Assembly: GCF_021462225.1 (NCBI RefSeq)
Contig: NC_061800.1
Span: 13,624,749-13,688,748 of the forward strand
DNA from: Girardinichthys multiradiatus
Lineage: Eukaryota > Chordata > Actinopteri > Cyprinodontiformes > Goodeidae
Length of the DNA stretch: 64,000 bases
Direction: 5' to 3'
Position numbers and translations under genes: made by a program. Shown piece after piece: positions 50,085 through 63,938 of this stretch. The notes below the pieces were generated by a model, which saw only the letters and a program-made list of their open reading frames with translations, was not told where the DNA came from and searched no databases. The first letter of the stretch is position 1, and the number at the start of each line of letters is the position of its first letter.

Positions 50085-50600
50085 AAAGGTGCACAGTACT
50101 AATGAATGCAAGATGTATTTAGTGGTAACTGCGGCTCAATATAGAACATTTGGGTATCTGTTAACACCTGCATCTAAACACTTGTGGGTCTGAGTGTTAG
50201 CTCGCTTGTGTATACAAGGTTTCTCCATAAACAAATATGCAATAGCGAGTGTGAGGAGCCACAGACCTGCCCCCTTTGGACCTGAGACAGACACAGAGGA
50301 GACACAGACAAACCAAGGCCCCCAGAGCACAGGAAACCCCGGAGAACCACCACCGGGACTACCGCAACCCCCCAGAGAAGAGCAGGGGAGAATCCCAGGG
50401 GAACAACCCAGCAGCCACAGTACAGAAGCTCTAGGGAGCTTCAGCGAGAGAACCACAATTACACCAGCGGGCAGAGAGGCCGGCAGGGAGTGTGGCAGGG
50501 AGGAAATGGGCCCCACATTTGATGGGGGACCTAAACTGATCCAGGAGAGGGAGCAGCCCAAGGCTTCTCCTTTATACCGCTCAAACACTTCTTCCTCTGG
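50085..50600 (-). repeat. GC-rich segment, probable interspersed repeat
   Basis: In an AT-rich intron this block is rich in C and G (for example CCACCGGGACTACCGCAACC). Open frames exist on both strands (about 150 codons minus at 50588-50136, and a plus-strand frame overlapping it), but they are proline-, serine- and glycine-rich with no motif. The left part (TGGTAACTGCGGCTCAATAT) resembles a dispersed fish repeat in my memory. I cannot name a family. Confidence 0.35.
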
Positions 50601-53600
50601 ATATCCATTGACATGTGCTGGATTTTTTTCCCTTTTATTTCACTTTGTATCTGCTTGGCAACATAAACAGTCTGAGTCACAACAGCCTCTGTTGTATTCA
50701 TCCAGCTTTTGGGTTTTCCCAGATTTCATGACAGTGAGGAACGAACCGAAGAATTCTTTGTATGTTTCAAAAAATCTCCTTTGTTCTTTAAAGTGCCCCT
50801 TTAACAAAATGTCAACACCAACAAGGACACATTTTCACTAAAAGATAATAAAAGCAGATTATTTCACTGTTTATGATTTTTGCCTGACAGAAATGGACTC
50901 TTATGTTTCCCCCACTGGGCCACAGCCTGCTTTTATAACAAAAACAGATGATTCCTGCGCAAAAATGCACTTCAGGCTGCAACTGTCTCTCTCTCACGGC
51001 TGCATCCTATGTGTGTGTGTTTCCAAACTCCTCTGTCCTCATGGGAGTGTTAGCAGTCTGCCTGGCTACAGGAGGAAGTGCTTTGAGGAACTCTGAGCCA
51101 ATTGCAGGAGACGGTTCTGGTCAGCTGACCGAGACTCATCTCTGTGCTCCAATCGCACGGCTGGGATTGTGGTCAGGTGACAGGCTCAGACCGGCTCAGT
51201 GTTTTGAAGCAGATGAAAACAAAAGCTAATGAGGCCAGCAGTTGGCCCTGCCAGCTGCCTTCGCTGCATGCGGGGCTGAAAGAAGCTGCAGAGCTCCAGG
51301 ACAACTAAATAGGATTTATTATGACCACGGCAACAAGTGTGTGTCCCTGCTTGTAGAGGAGAGAGAGAGGTAGACAATAAAAGAGACAGAGGGTAGTCAG
51401 AAAAGATAAAAGGAAAGTTAGGCCTGTTCTTTACGTTCTGCAAGTTGATCTCTATATGTGGAAAAATCTATTAATTCCCAAACAGTTAAAAGGAAATAAA
51501 AGGATTTTAAGCCTGCAGCTGGAAAGGTGCCGGTTCCAGACCATTACCTATAGACTATCATCTATACAGTCTTGTTTCACCACAGACTTTGTCAATACTG
51601 ACCTCAGATGGTTCATTGTGTTGTTTTTCCAACTTTATCAAGATAAAACTAACAGTAGTGAATCCCAAACCTCACTGACACCTCTGTTCTGAAAAGAAAG
51701 ACGGCATTCAACTGTTCAGCACTAAGTTCTGCCTCAGCTGTCTGCTCCCCAAGAGTCCCCAAGACTCTTAAGCTTGCACTCAGCACAAACAAATCCCCCC
51801 CACACCCTCTTCTCCAGATGGCCACCCATACAGTAACCCGCCCCATGAAGCACTTCACACACACTCACAGCATTCGTCCACTGTGTCCAGCCACATGAGC
51901 TCAGACAGGCTGACAACTGTCATTAAGGGCCTTGGCCAGACATTCAGAGTGAGCCGACGGGCAGAGGTCAAGGAAGAGGGGGCTGCAATAAGCCAAAACT
52001 TTGGACACCAGTCAGGCTTTCATCTGGTAGGCTAGTTTTTATTCAGCATACAGCTGAAGCTGAAGGCACAGAAGCAATGGCTGCCCAAGTGATCCGTCTC
52101 CTCAAAGTCCCTCGATGGTCGTTAATCTTCTTTACTGTACAATACTGATTAAACCGTTCAGTTTTTTCCCCTAACGTTTGAAGTTAGCAGAGTCACAAGG
52201 CTGTATTGAGAAAGCATCCACCAGACACCCGGAGGAAGTTACATTAAATCACTTCATGTTTGAAAACACTTTGACCAAAGAGTGCGTTTATAAGCCACGA
52301 TTAGACTCAGTAGGCTTATTATTTTCAACAGGGTTACTGTATACAATAAGCATGAATAACAAATGCAAAATTCAATTAGTTGCTCTTAAATTGAACTGTC
52401 AGGGGCAACATGTGCATCCGAAAGCACTGATGAATTTTCCTAACACATTGATTACTTTTTGAACACAGTTAGGTAATAGTTAATTACAGTAAGTTACAAT
52501 TAGTTTTATCACTGTAGTTTTAAGGGCAAAACATAGTCCCGTGTACTTGACTCTGCGGATGTACGCAATGACTCCGCGCGGACTCATGACATGTCAGCGC
52601 AAAGCTCAATTTCTACACGTACGCGGTCCCACACCACAAACTGCTTGGTGGGAAAAGGTCTCCACATCGATTTCTTTTATATGTGACACACTGCTCCCAG
52701 CAGCTTGTGACTTATACATTAAATAAAGTGCAATTCTGTCTATAAAATCCTTAATATATATTTGGGCCATATTGCATGCACTAATTTACAGCAAATCTCA
52801 ATGCTTTGAAGCATATTTGTATAGCATACCTAGTGAATTTTATACAAATACTGGTATATAGGACATTTATACAAACTAAACAAGACAGATAAAGTACAGA
52901 GATAAGTGTTGCAGCAGAAAAACCTTCTGACTGCCACCCAGCCAAAGTGGCGGCCATGTTGGATCAAAACAGAGAGGCTTTTAGTTGGTTTATCAGGCAG
53001 GAGGAGGTCATAGATAAGAGAATGAAGAGGCTTTTATACAAGATGTAAGCGGCTGCTGTGGAAAATCAATACATGCTGAGTCCTGGGAAGAAGCTGAGAG
53101 AGAGGCATGAAACAAGTCTAAAAATGCAGGAAACACGTGACTGATTATCCAACCCTAGAAATGTCCTCAGGAGTTATGTACAGATATGTACATGTTATGT
53201 ATTGTATGGAGTGTCTTGGAAGAGCCCTAAAGGTACAAAAAAGAAACGCCCAGTAATTTTGTTGACGGATACTATTATTTTAATCCTAGTAGGATTAAAA
53301 TAATTCCTACTAGGGATGTAGTATAGAGTCTGTCTCACAAAGAGCTATCAGTTGGTATAAAGATGGGTGCATCTGCTAAAATTGGTCAGGTTTTCATTCT
53401 GAACCCAAATATCAAGGTAAGTACTTTAACCATAACTTTATGAATCTATTGATTCATTTAAATGCTTCCAGAAGTCGGACTTTGGATCTGGCAATGACAT
53501 CAGCCTACACAACATTTTATATACGCAACAGCCATATTGCATCTGAAAATGGCGATGGCTGACAACCTCCAACTGACCTTCAGAATTCTGACATTATCGG

Positions 53601-55909
53601 GGCAGTCTATTTTATATTACCAACCTAAAAATTACCACCTACAAATGTCACCTTACTGCTGCATAAAGCACCATTGGTTTTAGATTTTTATTTTGAAGTA
53701 AGAAGGGAAGAAGTTCCTGAACTGCCCCATCGTGTTGAAAGGGTCAGCTAATAGCAACAACTCATTGGGCTAGCATCAAAGAAGCCTCCACTATTAAATT
53801 GTTTGTGTTGCAGCATTTTGAGAGCCTGATAGAGAAAAACGCAATAATAAAGACAGACAAGATTGTAATGATTTGTAGACAGTGAGAATAACAAGTTGTT
53901 AACTGTTAGCCATTAATGATACTAGACTTAGTATCTGCTTCTGAGCTTCCAGCTGGCACTAAAACAAAGGGCTATTTCAAAGTTTCTGCCTATTGCAGAG
54001 AACAATTTGAATTGCAATGTTTGCTATGAACCTAAAGCAGAAAGACAAAAACACTTTTAAATTATTTGTTTATCGAAGTCAAATTGTTATCACAACATTC
54101 ATGTATATTCCATGTCATACATCATCTCATGCAGCCCAAACCTGGCTGATTCTACATTGAACAGAAATGCTTCCAGACACAGATTTATGAAACATTTGTT
54201 CTATTTGCTCAAAGGGACTATTTCCCACGGTTTGTTGCAATTAGGACCACCTTAGGGTTAACTGTGCATAAAAAACAAAATACACGGAATAGTCAATTTA
54301 GATTGGAATATTCCACACTGATTACAGACGTTGTTTTATGAAGGCTGGCCATTTGTGACACATTTACTCTATTTGTGAAAACAAAAAATGGGTTTGCACA
54401 GTTGTACCAAAAATATTTTGGTAAAATTCCATCATATCCTTATCCTAGTTAACTTAATATCATATTTTGGGTAACTAGATTACCATAAATGTTGAGATTT
54501 GGTTGAGTTTAAGCTCTTGAGCCAGTAAGGCAACATGTCTGTTAAAGTTGTAATTTTCAGGAAGAACACAATAAACATTTCTGATAATGCAAACCCTTGC
54601 ATCTGCTTTTCTGTTTGACAGTAACCAGCAAGAAGTTAATAAATAAAAGGGAAAAAAAAGAACTAGGAAATTACTTGATAAAATGGTACATCAAATTGAA
54701 ACTTAAAGCTAAACTGATTGCTGTGTAAAAAAAGAGGATTTTTATAAAAGTTCATTCAGAACTGGTATCTGAGGTAAGCTGTTCAGACGTGCTATGACAA
54801 ATCGGATGAAAACTGCTTAGACAAGTTTGCCAATCAGCTATTGCTATTGCAGCCATGGGTGTTCAGGTACCACATAGAAATACATATACTCTTTGTGTCA
54901 GTTAATTTTAGTGTCAGATGTAAAGCCTGCCTAACCTGCTACAGAATTTCTTATTTTCCTTTGAGATGAACCATCCACTTTGATTCAACAGACAGAGACT
55001 GTTAATTCGCTCAACAAGCCATCTGGTCACACTGTCTGCCTGCATCCATCCCTCCACCCAGCACCACATTAACACTGCAGTCGGGTGTATTATATAACTA
55101 TCTCTACAGGAGCCAGCAGACACGAAACAGAAAAAAGCAATTGGTCTATTTACTGAGAGGCATGGATTCATATTAACATGTCAGTGGGGACAGAGACGGT
55201 CTGGATTTTCAGGTCAAATGTGAAGTATTTAACCGGGCTTCTGAAAACATTAGCATGTAAGGGTTTCTGCACAGACAGTGGAGGCTCTTTAGATCATCAA
55301 CAGTAAGTACAGTGTGTTTGTACAGTACATTAAATCCCTTTCAGACTGGATGTAGTGTGGCACTCCCTTAGAAGCCTGATGCAAGTTTTACAACCACATT
55401 TTGAACACATTACTGATTATTTCTTCTTATTTTGACCAAAAAAAGAAGCAAAATCATTAATTAATAAAACCCAGTTATATTACCCCAACAGTTGTCCGCA
55501 CATTTCACATGTTTAATCTGTGTCAGAGTCTATTTTCTAACAACACCAACATTTCAGAAAGATGTTTTAAAGCTGAATGCTAAACATCATGATGTGAAAG
55601 AAAACCTTTTACAAAATCTGACTATCTGCTTTTTTTAATTAGAGGGAAAATATAACGTACGGAGCAAAATAATGTATAGGACAATCGGTTATTCTGTTCA
55701 AAAATCGAAACAAGTCAGAAGACAGAACCAGTGAAGGTTTTACAGTGATCTTTATTAATACTACATTAAGCAATACATAATTATTAACATTTCTTTTAAC
55801 TGCTTCCTGTTGAAAAGGTGCATAAATAATTGATTGGCTTAAATAAAGGGAGAGACCAAAGGATTTTTTTCATTTTATAAATAACAAAAAGGGAAGAGAA
55901 AATGACATC
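50601..55909. other. Intronic sequence without recognised element
   Basis: Contains one perfect hairpin (53274-53304). Nothing else was recognised. Confidence 0.45.
53274..53304. repeat. Perfect inverted repeat, 15-bp arms, 1-base centre
   Basis: ATTATTTTAATCCTA at 53274-53288 is the exact reverse complement of 53290-53304. Just downstream (53305-53316) CCTACTAGGG partly repeats the centre. Confidence 0.9.
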
Positions 55910-56428
55910 TCGGGGCTGCACGACATATTGCAAGTAGATGGTTATCGCAATATCACTGTATGCAATATGCATATCGCAAAGAGGTGCCTGGACTGCAATG
56001 TATGTTAGTTCATTATTTAAGTGCCATGCATTTAAGCGTTCTATGCCTGTAATATAATTGGTGCCACTTATTTAATTATTATTATTTGTTATTATTATTA
56101 TTATTTGTAGCATTAAAATGTTGGGGTTTTTTTTATGTTTTTCAGGAGAAAGAGGCAGTAAGAATTTCAAGTCATTAAGAAGAAACATCCAAACTGACAT
56201 TGCCCAAAAGCAACTTTTCAATAAAACATTGTTATGATAGAAATAATGAATTTAAATGGTCTTCTAGAAGCTGGATAAACTACTAATTATTTTAGGGTCT
56301 GTGTTTCCGATTATTTGAAAGCAGGAAGGACGTAACACCTTTTTGTTTATTACGTTAAAAAATTTTGTCATGGTAACTTTCACCAATATTATCAGATATG
56401 CCATGTTTTCCTAAATCCTGCAGCCCTA
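55910..56428. mobile_element. hAT-like MITE (GGGCTGCA ends)
   Basis: The left end reads CGGGGCTGCACGACATATTGC and the right end, reversed, TAGGGCTGCAGG. Sub-terminal ATCGCAATATCACTG and GCAATATGCATATCGC text is typical of a common fish MITE whose ends are GGGCTGCACGATAT. Flanks ATGACATC and CTGGCATC could be a worn 8-bp duplication. There is no coding sequence; an ATT-rich simple repeat lies inside at about 56074-56107. Confidence 0.6.
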
Positions 56429-56690
56429 CTGGCATCACACCTTCCCTAGCAACAATTCCTTACACATACAAACCAAAACCGAGCGTAATCACATACTGAA
56501 ATATGTAAGAAAAAAAAGAAAATGTTACATAGGTGGGAAAACTGAGGCTCAGCATATTTTTTTAACATGTTTTTCTCTCTAACTAAATCCACTGAATCTA
56601 ACCTTAATTCCCTCCTTCTGCCCCAGCATGTGCCATCTTATTCTGTGGGATTATAGTCACCATGGTGGACTGGCTTCCATCATAGCAACT

Positions 56691-56718
56691 CCCCCGCCCC
56701 ACCCCACCCCACCCGACC
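56691..56718. repeat. C-rich simple repeat (CCCCA)n
   Basis: A short C-rich run of CCCCA-type units on the plus strand. The complementary G-rich strand has several G4 runs and could form a quadruplex. Confidence 0.7.
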
Positions 56719-56924
56719 ATCCTTATCCCAGCAACACGTGACCAGGGCTGAAAAGGAAGACTGCTCAGACTCTAATGACCTTCCTCTGTGCTTCTCCTCT
56801 ATCTCTTCTTCAACCCATCCCATGTTGAACAGTCAAATTGTCTGCAGCTGAATAAGCTAAGCCTATGTGATATAAAGTTTGTCATCTGTATCTGCGTACA
56901 GCCCGCGTCTTTTAGACCATGCTA

Positions 56925-57314
56925 GCAGAACAACAAAGTCGATATTTTGGAGGAGCCATCACAAAGCCCTGATCTAAGCCGCATAGAAAAATATTGGGCG
57001 AGGTTTGTCAGCCTACAAACCTGACTCTGTTGTAGACGTTCTGTCAGGAGGAATGGGCCAATTTCACAGCAAACTATGGAAGAACACCCAAAACATTTCA
57101 CCACCTAGTATTTGGTAATTCTACCAAATATTAGGGAGATGTATGTAAACCTCTGAATTTATAGAAGGTTATTATGGCATTTAGCAAATAGAAATAATTT
57201 TGGTAATCCTAACTGACCTACAACAGGAAAAGTTTAGTCTGATTTAATGTCAGACAATGAGAGAAAAAGATTGTTTTTTATTACAGTGCATGTAAATATT
57301 TGGTTTCAGCTGTA
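56925..57314 (+). mobile_element. Sleeping-Beauty-like Tc1 relic, 3' end
   Basis: Plus-strand text translates near 56943 to DILEEPSQSPDLSRIEKYWA, the region around the catalytic Glu (SPDL...IE) of a salmonid-type Tc1 transposase. Next come GTCAGGAGGAATGGGCCAAT, ATGTATGTAAACCTCTGAAT and GATCC-like TAATCCTAACTGACCTACAA. The end is GTGCATGTAAATATTTGGTT then TCAGCTGTA, a worn inverted-repeat terminus. Frameshifts and stops are present, and the 5' part is missing. Confidence 0.75.
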
Positions 57315-60300
57315 TTCATGTCAATTCCCTAAATGTGAGTTTATATGTGTAATTGTAACATAAATAATTTTTAAATATTTCTGTTAAACTCGGCTGCAAC
57401 TAGGTAAGCTAACAGCTACATGTGGCCAAATTCAAGTGAGATTTTACAAAGCAGATATTTAAAGTGCTTCATTTCCTATTATTCTAATAAGGAAAAGTCA
57501 TAAACTTGCACACTTCAAAATAAAATACTGTAATATGTGTACAGAAAATTTTGCAACAAGAATTACCACCAAATGAAATGCCCTTCTATGTTGAAGGTAT
57601 TTATAATCAAGGCATTACTGAAATAATTAGATGAGTTGTTAGTTAATAAATACAATAACAATGGTAGTCATTATATTACGCCATGTATTCTGCAAACATT
57701 TGAAATGCATTTTTCTCTAGCTTAAAAACGCGACTCCCAATTTTTGACTAAGACAAAAGCAAAACAATAAACATCTTGCATTATAAGCATGATTAACATG
57801 TTTTGGCATTTTATGAATGGACTAAAATAATGAAACGATGCTCAGAAGAGGACAAAGAAACTGCTTCCATGAAATGCCATCAGTGACTGAAAAAACACAG
57901 AAGTTCTCCACCTGATGCAGAAATGTTTCCACAGAACAGCAGCAGCAACGCGTTTATCCATGCAGCGAGCATCATAGAACATGACCCAGATAATGTCAGA
58001 AGCTCTGTCTTATTTTTAGATGAACTATAGCCAGCAGGCAGAATTGGTCACTTCAAATAAACTCATTAACAGCAGAAAAATTTACATTTTAAAAAGAGAA
58101 AGAATCATGCCATAGATCGCACTAAATAATGTTTATATTTTGACAAAGACAATCTGAACAAGACACGTTTGTGTTCCAGTTAGTGTCCAACTTTATGCTA
58201 AATTCAGAATCGGTGCATAAACAACTTTCCAGTCAAATCAAGACAGAGTAGAGTTCCTGTTGCCACTATCAGTTACAGAGCTTCCTCTTCCTCCGTTTGG
58301 AAAGGTCACTGTAATAACTGCCTGTTAAACTGTAAAGAAAAGTTCTAAGTGGAGACTGCGCTTGCTTTACCGGTGTTGTTGCAGGCGGTCATAGCCGTGC
58401 TTCACTTCCTGCGCAGTGAAAGGTCACGGCAGGCACAGCTAACATTCCAGTTTGAATACCCGGAAGGCCAGTGAGCTAGCTTTGCGTGAGTCCATTCCTT
58501 CTGACAGTTTTGTAGTTCCTTTACGTTACAGAGCAAGGGCCACACTATTAATAGCTTCTCACTAAAACTCACATAAAGAAAATGTGCTTCTGATAAGATT
58601 TTTCTTTTGTGGAACTTATTGACAACCATACTGAAATCTTCCAAATCAGAATGATTACTTGTTTTGTTTTGTTTTTTTACTTAAAATACTCAGAATTACA
58701 ACTGCCATTGTGTAACTGAATGCCTTAATCATAAAATGGCACTGTTTCACTTCAGTCTATAGGTTTAAGACATGGGAAGGTATAAAGTATAAAGGTATAC
58801 CAATGTTTCAGTTACAAAACCACAAATGTTTTTGTCATAACATTCCTATGGTTTCCTCCAGTACTCCTGACCTGTGGTGTGCCTCACGGTTCAATACTTG
58901 GGCCTGTTTTCTTCACTCTGTGTATGTTTTGTTCTTTAATTAAAGATTTTAGTGACCAACAAGCTAAAGATCTCAGAGAGGGATGGGAATATTGTGGTGA
59001 TGGAACAGAAAGAAGATGAGAAAAAATTACTTAATTCAATGTTCATAAGTACTGCGGTTGCATGTTTCACATATACCATAGGCCATAGTCTTGAATATTG
59101 TTTGCAATTTTAGGAATAATTGTTGCTTTTTTGTTTTAAAATGAAGATAATTAGATTATGTTATTCCTTTCTGCTTTTAGTTTTTGTTTAAATGAAACCA
59201 TGCAATTTTTAGTAAAGGTAAATAACATTCATGCCCATGCTTAATAGCCTTTTGGTGCTTGTCTTCGTCATTTTGTTTGTTTCAAAAGGAAATTATTACC
59301 ATTTAGTGGCTTTGTTTGTCTTGTAGCACTTCTAGATATAATCAACAGCAAGCCTAGCTGAGACCAAGACAGAATAATTTTTAAGAGTATATTTTTCCCT
59401 TTTTTTTTTTATATTGAAAATGTCAGGCTAACCTAATTTAGGGAGAAACCAACATAAATCATGAAGGTAGCATAAATCTAGTAATGCATAAAGCAAAAGC
59501 ATTTAATACAAGCATCTAGCTAAAATACAGCAGCACCAAGCTGCATGTGTGTTTATGGCTTGAAATGTGGAATCCCCGGAGGCTAAAAAATAAACCTCCA
59601 AGCATGAACTCTCAGACACGTGACCGTGTGCCGGATCTCCTGTGCTTTTGGTGAACTGCTGCGGTGCATTTCCCCCTGAGAGCCTGCGCAGTAATGGAAC
59701 TCTGCCTCGCTGATGACAGGCTGGAGGAAAGCCACACCCAGATTCACTTTATCAGCCACAGAGAAAGGAAAAACAAGCATCTTTCCTGTTCGAAGGTCAG
59801 AGAAAGAGGTGCAGAGGAAGTAAAACTGATTTGAGAGATTTCTTGTTATCTGCACAAACTGTAAATAAAATGCTTACCCTAACTTCCAGTTGCTCAAATT
59901 ACAGATTTATATTCATTAAACACCTTTAAGATTAGAATTCAGTTTGACTCATTTTGATGGCATCAGTTTGAGTTATAGAGTATCTCTAAATTATTACATT
60001 AACACGACAACCGATCCTGTCTGCAGCTGTCAAAGATTCTTCTGCCACCCACTCCAATCAACAAAAACATAAACCCTGATGGATTCAGAGCACATGCGGT
60101 GATCATTGATGACAAGCAGGAGGATAAAATGTGAGGTACTGGACTTATATCCAAAGAATATTTAAAGAAAGCTCAGTACACGTGCAGTCTTCACCTGCAA
60201 CGCATAACATCTGACAGCGGAGTTTCCCTGATGCAGTTAAGTACAGGAAGGCTCCTCACATACCTCAGAAATGGCAGGCTTGTGAGTTATATGAATCACA

Positions 60301-61939
60301 TAGTAGTACAGAATGCCATATTGCAAATTACAGCTCTGATATAAACAGTTTACCCTAGCGGAAAATAATGACTAAAGTTGGAGTCTGTGTCATTGTAAAG
60401 TTCAGAAAATGGGTTTTTCTTGTTAGCTGTTACACATTTACTTCCTGCTTGCACTGTGAGATTAAATCATTAGGAAATCCCATTAAAAAAAACAGATACA
60501 ATTAGATTTTTATACTTTAAGCACCTCTTTTATATTTTTTATTTATTTGACTAGCAGTGAACTGTTGTTGAAATGTTTTAGCTGTTATCATTTTGATCCA
60601 TGATTCAATCCCTTCCTGGCTTGTTAGGATTTGTTCACAGTCACAACTGCAGATTCCGTTCTAGAAATTCTGACTCTATGAGAAACTAGCTGCTCCTGCA
60701 GCTTGTACGACATAAAACGGAACTGTGATATTTATGTCGGGCTTGTATAACAGTCAGTGGCAGAAGAACTGCTCTCACAAAGAGGGGAGGGAAGAATTTA
60801 ACTTAAAGATACCAACCAGGGTTGTATTGTTTTCACCATCAAATGTGCACTAACATCAAAAACACATCTGGGTGATGAAAAGATTTCCATCACATTACTT
60901 CATAAAATACAATGGTTTTAAAAAGTGCAGTGAAGAAAAAAGCTGCTAATTCTGCTTTGTGTGTGTTTGGGTTAATGTCATCACAAGGGCCACATGAGTT
61001 AAGATGATCAGCATTAGTAAGTATTCTGGCTGATGAGCAATGTTTGACAGATTTTGACATAGATTCTAAAGCATTTAAAATGCACTGAAGTTGCTCATGT
61101 GTTGGATACTCCTGTGGATGGCAGAGCTGAAGCAAACTGTTGACGATGAATGATCATCTTCAGATGTTTCACCTGGATGCATCTGTTGGTTCCTGTTGCA
61201 AACTTTTCATCTGACTGGTTTCTGTGCAAATTCATCACTTGTGTGATTGCTAAAGATTTATTGTCAAAATGTATTTATTTTGTCTTATTGACTGAATTTA
61301 TCTTTGTTGTTTGTTTTAACAAACTGGTCAACTTTCCCAACCACTTCCATGTGTTCTGTTGTTAAAAAGGTTTCCTGAAACCCATGCACAAAAAGTATAT
61401 AGTACTGACAATGACATCTCGTTCTGCTGGTGATCAAATATATCATAAGTGAATTTGGTTTTACTGACATGTCTTGCTAGTAGCTTTAATATATGCAAAC
61501 TATACAATCCAGAAAGTTTTTAGGGGAAGCAAACTAAATAGTTATATTTTGTACTTCCTCAACCTTTTGTGAACTTAAAGACAATATGCCTCAGCGAGCT
61601 TGAAACAATTAGAGGAGCGGTGATTACAAAAAGCAGGCTGACTCTTCAATTCAGCAAGTTATAAATGGGTTAAACCATTTCCTCAGTTTGGGGGATTTCC
61701 AGTCCCACCAGCTGAGTGTGGTCTTACCCCCAGAGGATTTGTTTTTTTTTAATCCTGGTTCTCTCTTTTGGTGATTTAATTTTCTACCACTACAAAACAA
61801 ACACATGAAATATCTAACTCCCCACTCTATTTTGCTAATGCCATTTAAATGATGTGTTATTTTGTTTTAGTTTCAGTCATGTATATTGCAGGTATGTCAC
61901 AGTAACGTTAGTTCTGTACACTGTTACATCTTATATTTC
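57315..61939. other. Intronic sequence without recognised element
   Basis: No gene or transposon recognised. Confidence 0.45.
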
Positions 61940-62629
61940 AGCATGCCTTCTGTGTGAATTTTATGTGATAGACTGAAAGAGAGAAGCACATATTTGTGAA
62001 GGTCTTGCCACAGATTCTCAGTTGTATTTAGGTCTGGCCTTTGATTGGACCATCCTAACACATGAATCCTTTGATCTAAACCATTCCATTTCAGCTCTTT
62101 CTGTATGTTGGGGCTTTGTGTCCTGCTGGAAGGTCAACAGCAGTGTTTAACGGGATCCTCTGGGGTTCTGACCTCAATTAAGCTCCATCTATCCTCCAAT
62201 CAACTCTGATCTGCTGCAGAAAAGCATCATCACAGCATGATGCTGCCAACACCATGCTTCTCCTTGGTGAGATGAGGGTGAGGTGCCATGTTAGTTTTCC
62301 ACTGCACATTGTGTTTGCATAAAAGGAGAGAACTCAATTTTGGTCTCATTTGACCCAGGGCACCTACTTCAACGTTTTTGCTGTGTCGCCTGCAAGGCTT
62401 GTGGCAAACTGCAACTCCTGGATTTGTGCTGAGATTTGTTTACACACCGGTCCTAATCAGGTGACTTCTGAAGGCATTTGAAAGGGGATGAGATTAAAGG
62501 GGATAAAAACAAATACAATTAAAAAACAAGATTTTATCATTTTCCTTCCACTTCACAATTAGGCACCACTTTGTGTTGGTCTGTGACATGAAGTTCAAGG
62601 AGGTGTGAATACATCGTCAAGGCACTGTA
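61940..62629 (-). mobile_element. Tc1-like relic (family D)
   Basis: Plus-strand blocks run GGTCTTGCCACAGATTCTCA, TTAGGTCTGGCCTTTGATTG, CATCCTAACACATGAATCCT, GCTGGAAGGTCAACAGCAGT, CACAGCATGATGCTGCCAAC and TTTGGTCTCATTTGACCCAG. They end in the right terminal repeat (CACTTTGTGTTGGTCTGTGA ... GTGTGAATACATCGTCAAGG, CACTGTA). These are the antisense of a decayed transposase. The left terminus is reduced to GTGAATTTTATGTGATAGAC. Same family as 39047, 42745 and 48957. Confidence 0.7.
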
Positions 62630-63938
62630 CTAAATAACTTTTAATAATATCCCTGCAACAAGACAAATATCAGTGATAACTAAGCTAACTTGAGAGGCTT
62701 CTCTGTCACATTCTATGTTATTTTTCTATCCCAACAGCTGTTGTTGATGCACGCAGCTGCAACACCTCCGTTGGTCACCCTCCTCAGCTATTTGCTGTTG
62801 GGGTTAGGGATCAAGTGAACATTGCAAACCAAAATGCAACACACGGATATACACACACATGTGTTGTTGGCCAAAAAACAGAGAAAAAAGGGCCATCTTC
62901 ACTCAGACCCCGCATGGCAGACGTTGGTATGATTCACTAAACTGAGGAACTAAACCAAAATTGTCACGTTTAGTTTGTGTTCCAGTGCATCTGAACATTT
63001 CCACAAACACTCAGTTTCAATGAAACGTTTACTGTTGTCGTCAGGACCCCACCCCCAGTCACAGGAAGAAGAAAAAGACTCCACAGAGTAGGTCAAGTTT
63101 TCCTACTTGGGGGAACCTTTGGCTCCCAAAACAAACAAAAAAATGACGACCCAACAAATCCACTTTGCCTAATTAGGAGGTTTTTCATTTACCAAAATAA
63201 ATGTGAAACAGCAGAGCAGGCAACCACAAAAACCCGCCTTGGGGCCAGCTCGACTGTCCATAAAAACACAACGCTAAAGTCTGATTCAGAGCTACAGTGA
63301 TTTCACTCATTGCTGCTGGTCACTTGAAAAATCCTCCGAGGCAAGGATCCAGCAGACCTCAGGACTGTTCTGTGGTTCCCGACGCCATAATGTGGATGTG
63401 TACAACAGCAGGGACAGTGGTCTGGCCTGAAACATGCGTGAGAACTGCTCTGTGGCAGCTCTTTAGAAGACTCCTGAATACTTATTACGCTGAGTAACAG
63501 AAACAATTTTAATTGGGCTGGAAGATCCCACATTTTCCAACCTAATTCTGCTGCAGCCGCTCATGTTTTTCCAACAGTATACTGTGCTGTACATATGTAG
63601 AGTCAGGCTAAAGACACAGAAAGGTCCCCACAAATACAAATAAACTCAGTGATTGCACTGACTGGAGCATTAACAGAAACATGTCAATCTGCACATTTTA
63701 TCCACATTACCAAAACTTGACACTGACCTAACGTGCTCACTGTTTATACCAAAAACAGACAGAAATGAGAACATTTACAAAATCTTACCAATAATCTTAT
63801 TTTCTCCTGTGTTGAGCTGCAGCTGTTTTCAGGTGCTGACTCATTGCCAGAGCTATTTCTGCCACTAACGTTTTGTACTCTCCTTCTCTTTCCTGGCCCA
63901 ATGCTTTGGTTTTTTACTGTATCTCATTCCTGTTTCGG
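62630..63938. other. Intronic sequence without recognised element
   Basis: No gene or repeat recognised. Confidence 0.45.

Noticed and set aside
50194..50841. 215-codon plus-strand open frame
   Set aside because: Low-complexity P/E/G/S-rich text with no start context, splice evidence or family motif; probably repeat-derived.
56922..57104. Minus-strand 60-codon open frame
   Set aside because: Antisense to the Sleeping-Beauty-like relic, which reads SPDL...IE on the plus strand.
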